A DNA stretch of 64,000 nucleotides from Paralithodes platypus (lineage: Eukaryota > Arthropoda > Malacostraca > Decapoda > Lithodidae): assembly GCA_032716605.1 (NCBI GenBank), contig CM064569.1, forward strand, positions 6,461,779-6,525,778. Direction: 5' to 3'. The notes under the pieces are model-generated. The model saw only the letters and a program-made list of their open reading frames with translations, had not been told where the DNA came from and did no database searches. Positions 10,846 to 21,658 of the stretch are shown here, in pieces (the stretch's first letter is position 1; the number at the start of each line of letters is the position of its first letter). A program made the translations under genes and the position numbers.

Positions 10846-10886
<41 letters not shown>
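10846..10886. repeat. (TA)n at tail-to-tail Penelope junction
   Basis: Pseudo-LTRs of copy 2 (plus) and copy 3 (minus) meet in this run. Confidence 0.9.
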
Positions 10887-10889
<3 letters not shown>

Positions 10890-12034
10890 CTTTAATACAT
10901 ACGAGGTTGAAAGAAATGGCAATTTCTGCGTTGGAAATTTTATTATTCAAAGTTTCCAGGTCTCTGATGAGTTTTCGCTGGGTGGCAGGAAGTAGATGAA
11001 GGAGATGAGCAAAATTCATGGTGGTACAGGGTTACATAAATGTACATGATGATACAGGATATACGACGCGTTTCACTGGACAACCAGCATTATCAAGTAA
11101 GGAAGGAATGATATAAAAGGTAAACAGGAAGGGTATATAGAGGGTGGATCAGAGGAGGCGGAAAACAGGGGGCAAAAGTCTGCTATTGGTGGAAGCGTAA
11201 ATTAGGAGAGAGAAAGGGGTTAACCGCTTCACGCATGCGCACTGGATGCGGGATGGGGGTCAGTAGGTGGGGTCGAAGCTGATTGGCTGCGTGTCGAGGG
11301 GCGTGGCCTAAGTTGTGTGGCGCCTGCAGAAGACGAAGCTGAAGGAGGTAGCGCGGGGGGCTGCGTCAAGGGCACCGGGGGGCGAGGAGGGGTGTTAGGT
11401 CCTGTAGGGTAGTGCCTTTTGGCAGAAGGAAGGATCTGAAGGTCCAGAGTTTGGTTGTTGATGTTGGGATGTAAGGCTTGGATATATAAAGCTTCGAGAA
11501 TAGGTAATCTCCTTGGGTCACTTTCTTTATCGAGTATGGTGGTGTTTCTCTAACTCGTTGCGTGTGAGGTGAGGGTGGTTAGGGGTGAGATAGTGGTCTT
11601 TGATGGCTCCAGCCTGAAGGTGAAGAGTTAACCGACGTGAAAGACGAGTCTGCGTCATACCAATATAGGAATGAGGTCCACAGTCCTCATAATTACAGGT
11701 ATGTTGGTAAATGACGTGATCGTCGGTCATCGGGCTCTTTATCTTGGTGGAGGCTGGTTTGTTGCGGAGAACGAGGTTGGAGGTCTTGGGGGATTTGTAA
11801 TAAATTATTAATTTGATTTTGTTTTCCGGGTTGGTTGGGTGGACATGCTTGGAGATTATTTCTTTTAAGACGGCCTCGTCATTTTTGTGTTCAGAGGACA
11901 TGTAATAGCGGTAGAAGATCTTAATTTCATTGGGGGGGTCAATGTTGGGAGGGCTTTGGGTGTACCATTTTTCAAGATGGTGGTTGATGGTGCTGGAGAT
12001 GTCGGAGTTGGAGTATCCGTTATTTACTAAAACT
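10887..12034 (-). mobile_element. Penelope-like element copy 3 (endonuclease to pseudo-LTR)
   Basis: Minus-strand copy holding the end of the linker, the GIY-YIG region (11527-11901 codes SEHKNDEAVLKEII… through the nuclease), 3' UTR and pseudo-LTR with the hammerhead-like core at 11065-11096. Truncated at 12034 by a head-to-head join with copy 4. A 2-nt deletion in ACCACC near 11540 shifts the frame at the end of the nuclease. Confidence 0.8.
11065..11096 (-). ncRNA. Hammerhead-ribozyme-like core, copy 3
   Basis: Minus-strand copy of the same core, with the same departures in the 5' half. Confidence 0.45.
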
Positions 12035-12712
12035 TACATGTCCTCTGAACACAAAAATGACGAGGCCGTCTTAAAAGAAATAATCTCCAAGCATGTCCAC
12101 CCAACCAACCCGGAAAACAAAATCAAATTAATAATTTATTACAAATCCCCCAAGACCTCCAACCTCGTTCTACGCAACAAACCAGCCTCCACCAAGATAA
12201 AGAGCCCGATGACCGACGATCACGTCATTTACCAACATACCTGTAATTATGAGGACTGTGGACCTCATTCCTATATTGGTATGACGCAGACTCGTCTTTC
12301 ACGTCGGTTAACTCTTCACCTTCAGGCTGGAGCCATCAAAGACCACTATCTCACCCCTAACCACCCTCACCTCACACGCAACGAGTTAGAGAAACACACC
12401 ACCATACTCGATAAAGAAAGTGACCCAAGGAGATTACCTATTCTCGAAGCTTTATATATCCAAGCCTTACATCCCAACATCAACAACCAAACTCTGGACC
12501 TTCAGATCCTTCCTTCTGCCAAAAGGCACTACCCTACAGGACCTAACGCCCCTCCTCGCCCCCCGGTGCCCTTGACGCAGCCCCCCGCGCTACCTCCTTC
12601 AGCTTCGTCTTCTGCAGGCGCCACACAACTTAGGCCACGCCCCTCGACACGCAGCCAATCAGCTTCGACCCCTCCTACTGACCACCATCCCGCATCCAGT
12701 GCGCATGCGTGA
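12035..12712 (+). pseudogene. Penelope GIY-YIG endonuclease segment, copy 4
   Basis: Intact coding for the C-terminal half only: VIYQHTC, C-x4-C (CNYEDC), YIGMTQTRLSRRLTLHL, …NELEKHTTILDKES…, LEALYIQALHP and a Pro/Ser-rich tail. The nuclease module nicks DNA to prime reverse transcription in PLEs. An apparent start further left at 11930 is chimeric with antisense of copy 3. No RT is attached. Confidence 0.75.
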
Positions 12713-12849
12713 AGCGGTTAACCCCTTTCTCTCTCCTAATTTACGCTTCCACCAATAGCAGACTTTTGCCCCCTGTTTTCCGCCTCCTCTGATCCTCCAC
12801 CCTCTTTATATACCCTTCCTGTTTACCTTTTATATCATTCCTTCCTTTC

Positions 12850-12881
12850 TTGATAATGCTGGTTGTCCAGTGAAACGCGTC
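12850..12881 (+). ncRNA. Hammerhead-ribozyme-like core, copy 4
   Basis: Identical to 10130-10161: TTGATAA, stem-loop CTGG-TTGT-CCAG, GAAACGCGTC. Confidence 0.45.
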
Positions 12882-13079
12882 GTATATCCTGTATCATCAT
12901 GTACATTTATGTAACCCTGTACCACCATGAATTTTGCTCATCTCCTTCATCTACTTCCTGCCACCCAGCGAAAACTCATCAGAGACCTGGAAACTTTGAA
13001 TAATAAAATTTCCAACGCAGAAATTGCCATTTCTTTCAACCTCGTATGTATTAAAGAAAATTTATTACCTGGCTTTACT

Positions 13080-13118
<39 letters not shown>

Positions 13119-13143
13119 TATATATATACAGTATATACACATA

Positions 13144-13180
<37 letters not shown>

Positions 13181-13185
13181 CAGGG

Positions 13186-14575
13186 TTGGAAAAAAATCAG
13201 ATTTTTTTAATAAAAATCAAAATTATTGATTTGTTTTTATTAAAATCGGATTTATTTGATTAAAATCGATTTTTTCGATTTATGTTTACACCAACTTCCA
13301 TTTTGTGCGAAATATGTATAATATTGTAAGTACGTATATATATTCCTACATCTTAAAGGCTATTACTTTGATTTTAATATGTCAGAAAAACAATTAATTC
13401 AAAGTAATTTAACCCTTGCCAAACAGCCATTTAAACCTTCCCGCCAATGCTGAATCTGGATGAATCGTCGAATTCTCAGGATTTTGGCGCGCTTATAAAT
13501 ACTGTACGCCAAAAAATGGCCTAACCTAGGTTACATCTATCTATCCAGTGGCAGTACTCTTTACCTTGCAGTGAGTGAAGACTAGAAGAGGTTCAGTTTT
13601 ATTGTGAAAATAAGTAGGTCAGTTTTGGCTACTGCTAGCCTAGAACCGTGTAAATTCCCAAGTTTCGTAATTTAAAGATACTTATATCTCTGCAAATAAA
13701 TAGTTTACCCTAGGTTATATACATACCGGAGGTAGTACTCAGCGTTATCTTACGATAGGTGAAGACTAGAACACTGTACGTTAAGTGGTTATTGTGTGAG
13801 GTGGGAAATACAACCGGCTGTTTTGTGATGCTACTGAGAACTGTTCGAATGCGAAGATGCAGTATCGGTAGCCATGGCTACGGTCTATTTACATTCGTTC
13901 AACAATTAATGATTGATTATGTATCCTGTATTAATATTGATTATTGATTACTGATTTATTTCACCATTGTAAGCATTCCTATTTCACTGTCTACTGCTTT
14001 CATGTATTGTTTGAGACTCAGGAAATCAATAGAAGCTTTCGTAAATTTGTTAGGCCTGCACCTGCAAGCAAGCAAGAGTCACCTGACTGACTGGCTATGT
14101 GTTTTTGTTCTTGTTGGTTATACGGACCATCCGCTAAGACAAGAAAACTTTCTTAAGTGCGGTTTTAAGCCATGAAATAATGCTATGGAGCTATGTAGGC
14201 TACCGAGCAGTACGGGGCAAACTCGATATGGAGCTATGGTGCCCAGCCGGGCAAGGAGGGTTAAGGAGCAAAGATAATGAATTTTCTATGAAAGAACACA
14301 ATTTATTTAATATCTTAAATTCTTGAACTACCGATAGTGCAAAAGTTTATTAGAAATATGTAAAAAAATTTTTTATATAGGTTACTATATAATGCTTAAG
14401 AGGGTAAACATTTGGTAGACTATTAAGATTAGTGCAAAATGACTTATAATTATATACTTGGAATGTGATATTTGAATACAAAAATAAATGTTGATTTTAA
14501 TCAATGATTGTTTTCTTTGATTATAATCGATTAAAATCACATGATTAAAATCGTTTGATTTTAATCATGCCAAAC

Positions 14576-14578
<3 letters not shown>
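13186..14578. mobile_element. Non-autonomous hAT element (1.4 kb)
   Basis: Left terminus CAGGGTTGGAAAAAAATCAG, right terminus inverted CAGGTTTGGCATGATTAAAA. CAGGG-type ends with AT-rich, self-complementary subterminal repeats (AAAATCGATT-like at 13240-13275 and 14515-14570) fit hAT elements. It is embedded in TA runs, so the 8-bp target duplication cannot be told from the microsatellite. No transposase frame was found; the interior is unique AT-rich DNA. Confidence 0.65.
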
Positions 14579-14579
<1 letters not shown>

Positions 14580-14641
<62 letters not shown>

Positions 14642-14668
14642 GTATATATATATATATATATATATATA
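14580..14668. repeat. (TA)n microsatellite
   Basis: Compound TA run broken by CCG at 14640-14642. Confidence 0.95.
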
Positions 14669-15149
14669 TTTTTCTTTCTATATTCCAACTACTCCCTCTC
14701 GGGCATAGGCTGATAGCCTTTACACTCTACCGCTGAACACGGTGAGGCCCGTGAGGTCTTGTTCCAGTCTAGGGAGTGAGACATGCGAAGCACCTTTTTC
14801 ACGGCTCGAACCCAACTCCATCTCTGAAGCAGCTTCGCCTCTGCGCCTCACAGTCTCACTCCCCAGGCTCGGACCCTCACTCTCAGAACGCCACCTATTG
14901 AGCAATTAACTCACTAGGTATTGCCCCCCTGTAGCATATTTTGAATATGGGAATATTCATACAGTGCTATTTAATCAGGGAACAATGAGGGTATTTTGTT
15001 TTGGCATTTCGGTGTACTGTGGTAATGCACTGATACTAGGTACAGCACAAATGCCATCCCAATAATATCTTCCCATTGACATATTGGGATTCGAACCCGG
15101 GTCCATTGGATTACCAGTCCAGTGGCAAGACCACTCTGCCACACCTCCC

Positions 15150-15151
<2 letters not shown>
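14669..15151 (-). mobile_element. tRNA-headed SINE (about 480 bp)
   Basis: On the minus strand the head (15151 to about 15075) is tRNA-like: A box TGGCAGAGTGG, an anticodon-like TGGA-CTGGTAA-TCCA hairpin and B box GGGTTCGAATCCC. The body runs to GCCCGAGAGGGAGTAG and a GAAAGAAAAA/(TA)n tail. A second copy (25987-26860) is split by an RTE insertion. It is not a tRNA gene, since no acceptor stem closes. Confidence 0.7.

Positions 15152-15152
<1 letters not shown>

Positions 15153-15194
<42 letters not shown>
15153..15194. repeat. (TA)n microsatellite
   Basis: TA run between the SINE head and the truncated 5' end of the LINE. Confidence 0.95.
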
Positions 15195-15200
<6 letters not shown>

Positions 15201-15222
15201 ACTGTATATACAGTATATATAG

Positions 15223-16522
15223 TATGGCTTCCTTAAGGGTCGCTCTACTGGTGATCTTCTTTCATATCTTACTAACTCTTGGTCATCCTCCTTTCGGGAC
15301 TTCGGTGAGACTTTTTCTATTGCACTAGACATATCGAAAGCCTTCGATAGAGTCTGGCATAAATCTTTAATTTCTAAACTACCCTCCTTCGGTTTCTATC
15401 CCTCCATCTGTGCCTTTGTCTCTAATTTCCTTTCCGGCCGTTCCATAGCCGCGGTTGTGGACGGCCATTGTTCACTTCCTCACCCTATAAACTCCGGTGT
15501 TCCTCAGGGCTCTGTCCTATCTCCTATTCTCTTTCTAATTTTTATAAATGATCTCCTTAACTGTACCTTAATTCCCATCCATTCATACGCAGACGACTCA
15601 ACCTTACACTACTCCATTAGTTTTTTCAGAACGCCCCAGCCAGCAATTCCTCAAAGACAAACGTAATGAAGCCATAGAACTCTTAAATTCTGATCTAAAT
15701 ACTATTTCCAATTGGGGCAGAGAAAACCTTGTTAACTTTAATGCTTCCAAAACCCAATTTCTCCATCTATCTACCGTCAGGATCTCCCAGCGGACTATCC
15801 CTTATTCTTCAACAATACAAAAATCAACCCTTCATCTTCTCTCAATATTCTTGGTGTCTCTTTTTCTTCTGCTCTCATTTGGAAGGACCATATTACCAGT
15901 CTTGCTAAGGCAGCCTCCCAGAAGCTGGGTGTGCTCAACCGCCTTAGGGGTTCTTTTCCCCAGCACAGCTTCTTGCTCTGTACAGGGGCATAGTGCACCC
16001 TTGTATTGAGTATTGTTCACATGTGTGGGGAGGTTCCTCTCACACCGCTCTCCTAGACAAAGTTGAAAGGAAGGCCTTTCGTATCATTAACTCCCGTCCA
16101 CTCACCAACTCTCTGCAATCTCTCTCTCTCCGCCGCAATGTTGCATCTCTCTCGCTATTGTATCGCTACTATAATAATCAGTGTTCCTCAGAGCTATCCC
16201 AGTGCATACCACCTCCTTTACGTAGGGCGCGTGGTACCCGTCTTGCAACTCAATCCCACCCCTACTCTGTGCAACTCTCCAACCCAAGAGTGAAACGTTA
16301 CTCTCAAACTTTCTTCTACTCAACATCTGAGCTCTGGAACTCTCTCCCAGAATCAGTCTTTCCCTCTTCCTATGACTTAAATTGCTTCAAACTCCGTGTG
16401 TCCAGGCATTTTGGCTCGAACGTCCCTTGATTTTGGCCCTGTCACTCTTTCAACTATGGGGGAGGCACTCGCTATAGGCAGTAATGCCTTTTGCCTCCCT
16501 CAATCACAAAAAAAAAAAAAAA
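15223..16522 (+). mobile_element. 5'-truncated non-LTR LINE (family L3), poly(A) tail
   Basis: Begins inside the RT domain (GFLKGRSTGDLLSYL), with motif A ALDISKAFDRVWH, motif B GVPQGSVLSPILFLIFINDL and motif C YADDSTL, and ends with a C-terminal region (…EYCSHVWGGSSHTALLDKVE…) at 16430. The 3' UTR ends in CTCAATCAC and poly(A). Frameshifts near 15625 and between 15800 and 15990 inactivate it. Clade was not assigned. Five partial copies of this 3' end occur in the window. Confidence 0.85.
15993..16430 (+). pseudogene. LINE L3 ORF2 C-terminal fragment
   Basis: 145 codons with the YCSHVWGG motif and C-terminal …[12 protein letters not shown]…FKLRVSRHF, typical of the region after RT in LINE ORF2 proteins. 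It is out of frame with the RT part upstream. Confidence 0.8.
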
Positions 16523-16624
<102 letters not shown>

Positions 16625-16752
16625 TGACAGTGAAGGAGAGAGTAAGCAGTGTGCGTGTATAGGTGTATATAGGGTAGTGTGCGTGTGTATGTAAGAGTAT
16701 GTGTGTGTGTGTGAACTAACCAGGTGGACCCATAGTAATCAGCCCCTATCAT

Positions 16753-17000
16753 CCACCCTATCTCCCCCTCCCTACCCCACCTATTTCCACCCCTACCCAC
16801 ACCTATTTCCACCCCCATCACCACCTATTTCCACCCCTACCCACACCTATTTCCACCCCATCCCCACCTATTTCCACCCCTACCCACACCTATTTCCACC
16901 CCCTTCCCCACCTATTTCCACCCCTACCCACACCTATTTCCACCCCTATCCCCACCTATTTCCACCCCTACCCACACCTATTTCCACCCCTATGCCATAT
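16753..17000. repeat. 22-bp minisatellite
   Basis: Tandem units close to CCTACCCACACCTATTTCCA with alternating ACCCACACC/CCCCACC variants, so the effective period is 22 or 44 bp. Open frames across it (HPYPHLFPP-like) are by-products. Confidence 0.85.
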
Positions 17001-17170
17001 CCCAACTCCCCCCGCCCCCCTCACACGCTACTCCCATATATCCCCCCCCCCCACCCCACCTTCCAGCTTTTCGTCCCTCCTCGCCCGTATCCTTTTCACC
17101 CCCCCCCCCCCCCCTCCCTCCCCCACACTCTCCCACCCCATTTTCACCCCCACCCCCAACTATATGTCTT
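17001..17170. repeat. C-rich low-complexity tract
   Basis: Runs of C up to about 14 with interspersed A and T. The exact length is likely unreliable in any assembly. Confidence 0.85.
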
Positions 17171-17235
17171 TTCCCTTATGGAGAGTGGGGGGTACGCGCC
17201 TTTCAACACACTCCTACCCCTATTCTTTCCTACAC

Positions 17236-17490
17236 TATAGCCCAAGAGTGAACCAATTTTCATAATATTTCTTCTACTAGTTTGTGTTCTTTGGAACTCA
17301 CTCTCTCAATCTGTCTTAACCTCATCCTATGACTTGACCTGTTTCAATCTCTGTGTGTCCAGACAGTTTGACTCTAACGTACCTTGAATTTGGCTCTCTG
17401 TCACTATTTTAACTTTAGGGGAGACACTTGTTACAGGCTGCGTTGTATTTTGTCTCCTTCATTCACAAAAAATAAAAAAAAATAAATAAA
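17236..17490 (+). mobile_element. Old copy of LINE L3 3' end
   Basis: Same order as 16287-16522 (CCAAGAGTGAA…, TCCTATGACTT…, GTGTCCAGACAGTTTGACTC…, TTCATTCAC plus A-rich tail), with heavy divergence. Confidence 0.75.
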
Positions 17491-17689
17491 AAATATATAA
17501 ATTGTAAATCAAATTAAACTTGTCCCCCCACCACCTTTCTGCCCCTCCCCCCAACACCCAGCTCTCCCCCACCCCTCCCTCTCTCTCCTCATACCCACAC
17601 AAACTCGTTACATTCTGCATAAAATGATACTTCATATTATACTGAATTATATATGCATATGTTTTGGACTCTTTGAATCTCGATTTGTA

Positions 17690-17960
17690 ACCCTATTTGG
17701 TTCGAGGGTGGCCTTTTTTGTTTTTACCTCCCCTATTTCGCTTCAAAAGTTTGGAGATTTTAAGACGTCTCCCCCCCCCCCCCCTCCCCCCTTTAGTTTG
17801 GTGATACTATGGCGCTTCAACTCATCCATGTGTCGATTTTCTTCTGGGCAAGCGATAGCGAGCCTGTAACTTTAAAGAAAACGGCCTTCGGCCACAACAT
17901 TCTTCTACCGACAAATGTACAAATTTAGCTTAAAGTGGGTTTGGGTTAGCATTTTTTTTT
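17690..17960. mobile_element. MITE family A, degenerate
   Basis: Has TGGTGATACTATGGCGC…, core GGCAAGCGATAGCGAGCC near 17847 and GGCCTTCGGCC, but both ends are lost in poly-C and poly-T tracts. Confidence 0.55.
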
Positions 17961-18192
17961 TTCTTTTTTTTTTTTGTCAGTAGGAAGTTTGGGATAAGCT
18001 ATCCGAGGTTAACTATTAAAGTATACCGGTATATATTATAAAAAAAAAAAAAATTGCTATGAAGTTTTCTGGACTAATTACATCATTATTAAGGATAAAA
18101 TGTTTCCCAGGTTATATTCCGAGCCTTGTGTAACCCGGGGATGTGTGGCTATAACACCTCAAATTCCCACCCTCTCTCTCTAGTGGGTTACG

Positions 18193-18407
18193 TAAGGCCG
18201 GTATCACACGAGCACCTTTTCCCTCAACATTTATCCTTAACACTGGTCTGGCAGCTTATGAGGTTAACATTTACAATATTTCTGTCACCTAAATTCATCT
18301 ATTATGTCTAGTTTCCGATACCAGTGCAAAACAGTCCAGAAATGTTGCCAGAAATGTTTTGAGTATCGAATGTTGACTATAAAAGCTCTCGTGTGTTATC
18401 GGCTTTA
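18193..18407. mobile_element. MITE family E (GCCGGTATCACACG ends)
   Basis: About 215 bp, ends TAAGGCCGGTATCACACGAG and, inverted, AAAGCCGATAACACACGAG. The second copy is at 32573-32776. No coding capacity. Confidence 0.7.
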
Positions 18408-18468
18408 GGTGTACCCCTACTAGCGAATTTTTCCGTCAATTGTTATGGGCAATTGTTGTGTGGCAGTT

Positions 18469-18682
18469 TAACCCTTTGAAGCTCTGACGCGTTTTAGCTG
18501 TTTATTTTGGCTATCATTAGACGATGTTATGCAGCTTAGGAAGTATATGTGGGTATTAAAAGGGTAAATACTATCTCAATCAACCCTTTGACTTCCATAT
18601 ACCGTTACTAATCTGAATAAAATCGTCTAATAGTAGCCAGAAACAACAGACAAGACACGCGTATTGGAGCTTGAAAGGGATA
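18469..18682. mobile_element. MITE family D (TTAACCCTTTGAAG ends)
   Basis: About 210 bp. Left end TAACCCTTTGAAGC; each arm carries the GGCTATCATTAGACGAT motif (inverted as ATCGTCTAATAGTAGCC on the right). Seven copies are recognisable in the window; the CCC start after TTAA is piggyBac-like. Confidence 0.7.
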
Positions 18683-18705
18683 CAATGTTTATGCTCCATA
18701 TTGAT

Positions 18706-19072
18706 TTAAGGGGAGATGATTCACTTTTTGGGCCATTTTTGCATGTATTAATTATTTTTCTAGTTTCCTCCCTAGACCTCCATCAAATTAAAAAAACACA
18801 TCCATTAGATCCCCCTTCTAGATTAATTTGTAAATTTTTCGGTAGAACAATATCCCGGCCGAAGGCCGGTTCTTCCAACATTTCAGGCTCACTATCGTTC
18901 GCCAAGGAAAAAACCGACACCTAAATAGCACGAAAGGTCTAAATATTGACGAAGAAATGGGGCGAAAGGTCTTAAAATCGACTAACTGGGGCAAAAATCT
19001 CAACATCTGAAAACTAATGGAGCTAAACATGAGGGATAAATTGGTCCAGAAAACCGGCTCATCCCCCCTTAA
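18706..19072. mobile_element. MITE family A, complete
   Basis: TTAA at 18706-18709 and 19069-19072 bound the element. Ends TTAAGGGGAGATGATTC and inverted TTAAGGGGGGATGAGCC. Interior has CCTAGACCTCCATCAA, GGCCGAAGGCCGG and the core inverted (GGCTCACTATCGTTCGCC). Confidence 0.8.
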
Positions 19073-19243
19073 ACTACCTCACATAATCTACCATCGATCT
19101 AGTTTCTGATTCCAATTTGGAAGAGCCACAAACTAGTACAAGACCAAACTTACTCATCAAAAATTGCCTGAAAATGCGCTTGTGTGAGATCACCATTATG
19201 TAGCCTATACCCCACCAGGCGTTTTGGGTGTTTAGGTAACCGG

Positions 19244-19365
19244 TTAACCCCTTGAAGATTGTGTCGCATTTTGACAGTTTATTCGTATTTTACTATTATT
19301 TATTATATATTTGTTATTGTTTTAATGTCTTATGTTATTTATTTATTTAATAATTGAATTATTTA

Positions 19366-19441
<76 letters not shown>

Positions 19442-19476
19442 ATATATATATATACGGTATTTATATATACTGTATA

Positions 19477-19516
<40 letters not shown>

Positions 19517-19741
19517 TTTGTGTCTGTGAATGAAGTAGACAGGCAAAGCTGCCTGCGACAAGTGTCCTCCCCCCTGGATTACTCTGTGTAGATAAGGCAC
19601 AAGTAGAAACAGTGGGGGGGGGGGGCTATCATTAGACGATTTTACCCTTATAATTCCCACAGGTCGTTCCTAAAATGTATAGAATCGTCTAATGATAGCC
19701 AGAATAAACGGTCAAAAAACGTCATAATCTTCAAAGGGTTA
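19244..19741. mobile_element. MITE family D, split by a LINE fragment
   Basis: Left part 19244-19320 (TTAACCCCTTGAAGATTG) and right part 19626-19741 (…ATCGTCTAATGATAGCC…CTTCAAAGGGTTAA). The middle is AT-rich sequence, (TA)n and an inverted L3-type 3' end. Confidence 0.65.
19371..19625 (-). mobile_element. (TA)n and LINE 3'-end fragment
   Basis: A 120-bp (TA)n compound run is followed by poly(T) and then GTGTCTGTGAATGAAGTAGACAGGCAAA, an inverted 3' end resembling L3 but more diverged. Confidence 0.5.
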
Positions 19742-19817
19742 ACTCCAGTGAATGCCCTGGTAAAAATGATAATGTTCAGCAGATCCTCTTTATGGTAGAA
19801 AATGATAAGTTCTCAGA

Positions 19818-20148
19818 TTGGGTGTCAAACGAGAGACCTCACAAAATAGCCAAATAATGCAACTTTTATGTGTTTTTAAGTGATAAAATTGCCAAAAAAT
19901 GCACCTTTATGTGTTTGGATGCGCTAAAATAGCCAAAGAATGCACCTATTATGTGTTTGGAAGTTACAAAATAGCCAACAAAGGCACCTTCTATGTGTTT
20001 GGATGTGATTAAATAACCAAAAAATGCACCTTTTATGTGTTTGGAAGTGATAAAATAGCCAACAAATGCAACTTCAATTCAATTTTTACATATTCTTTCT
20101 CATAATCACTTCAATCTTAAAACAAAATTGATCCGGTTTGACACCCTG
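19818..20148. mobile_element. Non-autonomous hAT element with 8-bp target duplication
   Basis: TTCTCAGA at 19810-19817 is repeated exactly at 20149-20156. Termini are TTGGGTGTCAAACG and inverted CAGGGTGTCAAACCGG. An 8-bp duplication and CAGGG-type end fit hAT. The interior is five tandem units of about 45 bp (GATAAAATAGCCAAAAAATG, GCACCTTTTATGTGTTTGGA) from 19850 to 20075. Confidence 0.75.
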
Positions 20149-20374
20149 TTCTCAGATTATATAATTGTTTGAGATTCACGTAATGTTCCGACCTGTGGCT
20201 CTGGGGGTATAAGACGGGGGTGATATAATTCATAATTACGCAATAATGAAGTGGACTCAAACCGGAGCTATTACGTTTTGAAGACTTGAATGAATATGAA
20301 GAGGAATTATTATGTTCTCTCCACCAACCAACTTTACTCCTAAACTCGATTAATGAAATTAACAAACACATGTG

Positions 20375-20450
20375 GCAGTCCGGGGATTCGAACCTAGGAT
20401 GTTCACATCGAAAATCAACACACTTATGCATTGCACCACGAAGACAGTTA
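20375..20450 (-). mobile_element. tRNA-like SINE head
   Basis: Minus strand carries A-box-like GTGGTGCAATGCA and B box GGTTCGAATCCCC at 20384-20398, spaced as in a tRNA. Flanks give no acceptor stem. Extent of the SINE body is unclear. Confidence 0.5.
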
Positions 20451-20489
20451 AAGAAAGGTGGACAAGCCTACGATTTTATGAGAATATGA

Positions 20490-20692
20490 GAATATACGAA
20501 TATGAGAAAAGGAACATGAAATCGCATTCTTTTGGCCATTTTATCATGAGAAAATGAAAATGAAATAACATTGTTGTGTCCGTTTTATCACTTCCAAAGA
20601 CATAATGTTAACTATAAACCACAAATCTATCTATAAATATACAATAATATAGACTGAAAATAATGGACTAGGCTCTCGTTTGACATCCACTG
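20490..20692 (-). mobile_element. hAT family fragment (GTGTCAAACGAGAG end)
   Basis: Inverted match to the 5' part of the hAT-type element at 32789 (GATGTCAAACGAGAGCC end, ATGTCTTTGGAAGTGATAAAA interior). Confidence 0.55.
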
Positions 20693-20698
20693 TGGACT

Positions 20699-21044
20699 TT
20701 AAAGGGAGTTTTTTTAGTTTGTTTCCTAGACCCCCATCAGGCTTTAATTCCCCCAATTTCCCCCAAGACCCCCATGCAATATAAATTTGTAAATTTTTCG
20801 GTAAAAATATGTCCCACCCAAAGGCCGCTTCCTCCTAATATTACAGGCTCGCTATCGCTCGCCAGAAAAAAAAATCAACACCTGAATAGTACGAAATGTC
20901 TTAGAATTTACATAAATTCGGCGAAATGTCTTAAAATCGCCCAACTAACAGGGCGAACGTCTTCAAATCTCAAAACTATTGGGGCCTAACATGGGGGAGA
21001 AGGAGGTTCCAAAAAATTTCCCTCAAGTGAAATTTCCCCTTAAA
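20699..21044. mobile_element. MITE family A, complete
   Basis: TTAA at 20699 and 21041; GGCTCGCTATCGCTCGCC core on the plus strand near 20846. Confidence 0.7.
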
Positions 21045-21109
21045 CCATATTGCGCCCTCAAATACTGAAGGAGTTAAATGTTACCCTACTGTACCCAGTT
21101 CCAAATAAG

Positions 21110-21277
21110 TAGGCCAACACTCTTGAACATTAACCTCTATAACTCACAAACGACTCGAGTAATCAAGCTACTATTGCTACCATTTGGGAAGGGTCAGCCT
21201 GGGAATAGATGTGGAAAATTACAGTCTTCTTATTATTAGCTCGATTACTCTAGTCGTCTTTGAGTTATAGAGGTTAA
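21110..21277. mobile_element. MITE family C (inverted-repeat, about 170 bp)
   Basis: Arms AACCTCTATAACTCACAAACG and the inverted CTCTAGTC..TTTGAGTTATAGAGGTTA. Other copies are at 28768-28947 and 48258-48437. Its right end merges with the TTAA of the family B element that follows. Confidence 0.65.
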
Positions 21278-21658
21278 GGGAGCCCACCTCGCTTTTTTTC
21301 TCTCTCTTTCCCTCTCTCTTTGGCTTGTATCCATTCGGCCCCATTCAGCCTACTGTTTTAAGACGTTCATTCCCCATCCAGGTGTCAATATTTTCCTGGC
21401 GAGCGGTAGCGAGCCAGCATATATATATATTTTGTTTACAACAAGCTAAATTTGTACATTTTTCGATAGAAACATTTCTCCGGCAAAGCCGGATTTCTCC
21501 ATACAATGATGGCTCGCTATCGCTCGCCAGGAAGAAATCGACACCTGGATGGGGATAAACGTCTTAAAACAGTTGGCTGAATGAGGCCGAATGGATACAA
21601 GCCAGAGAAAGAGAGAAAAGGAGAGAGAAATAAAAACAAAGCAGGTGACCCCCCTTAA
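21274..21658. mobile_element. MITE family B, near-palindromic
   Basis: TTAA-bounded, 385 bp, ends TTAAGGGAGCCCACCTCGC and inverted TTAAGGGGGGTCACCTGC. The arms mirror each other: CTTGTATCCATTCGGCC, CCTACTGTTTTAAGACG and the GGCGAGCGGTAGCGAGCC core on the left, all repeated inverted on the right. The core is shared with family A. Confidence 0.8.

Larger units (their letters stand above)
8513..10850 (+). mobile_element. Penelope-like element copy 2 (RT to pseudo-LTR)
   Basis: Plus-strand counterpart of copy 1. RT from motif A, linker (…SEHKNDEAVLKE…), GIY-YIG nuclease, 3' UTR, pseudo-LTR with ORF start MNFAHLIHLLPATQRKLI, then (TA)n. The pseudo-LTR is split by a TTAA-flanked MITE at 10335-10812, absent from the other copies. 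Closely similar to copy 1 over the shared part, so amplification or inversion was recent. Confidence 0.85.
12035..13090 (+). mobile_element. Penelope-like element copy 4 (endonuclease to pseudo-LTR)
   Basis: Plus-strand copy from the linker to the pseudo-LTR. Its frame is intact through GIY-YIG and the C-terminal tail to TGA at 12710-12712. Pseudo-LTR includes the hammerhead-like core (12850-12881) and an ORF start (12927) reading MNFAHLLHLLPATQRKLI and on to ENLLPGFTNIY, where the (TA)n begins. Confidence 0.8.

Noticed and set aside
11930..12712. A 260-codon frame with intact nuclease
   Set aside because: Its first 35 codons are antisense of the neighbouring inverted Penelope copy; only 12035-12712 is homologous.
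15075..15151. tRNA gene candidates here and at 20.4, 23.4, 37.5 and 62.5 kb
   Set aside because: A and B boxes are present but acceptor stems do not close and the sequences continue into SINE bodies.
16701..17240. Proline-rich 179-codon frame
   Set aside because: Translation of the 22-bp C-rich minisatellite with no start context or conservation.
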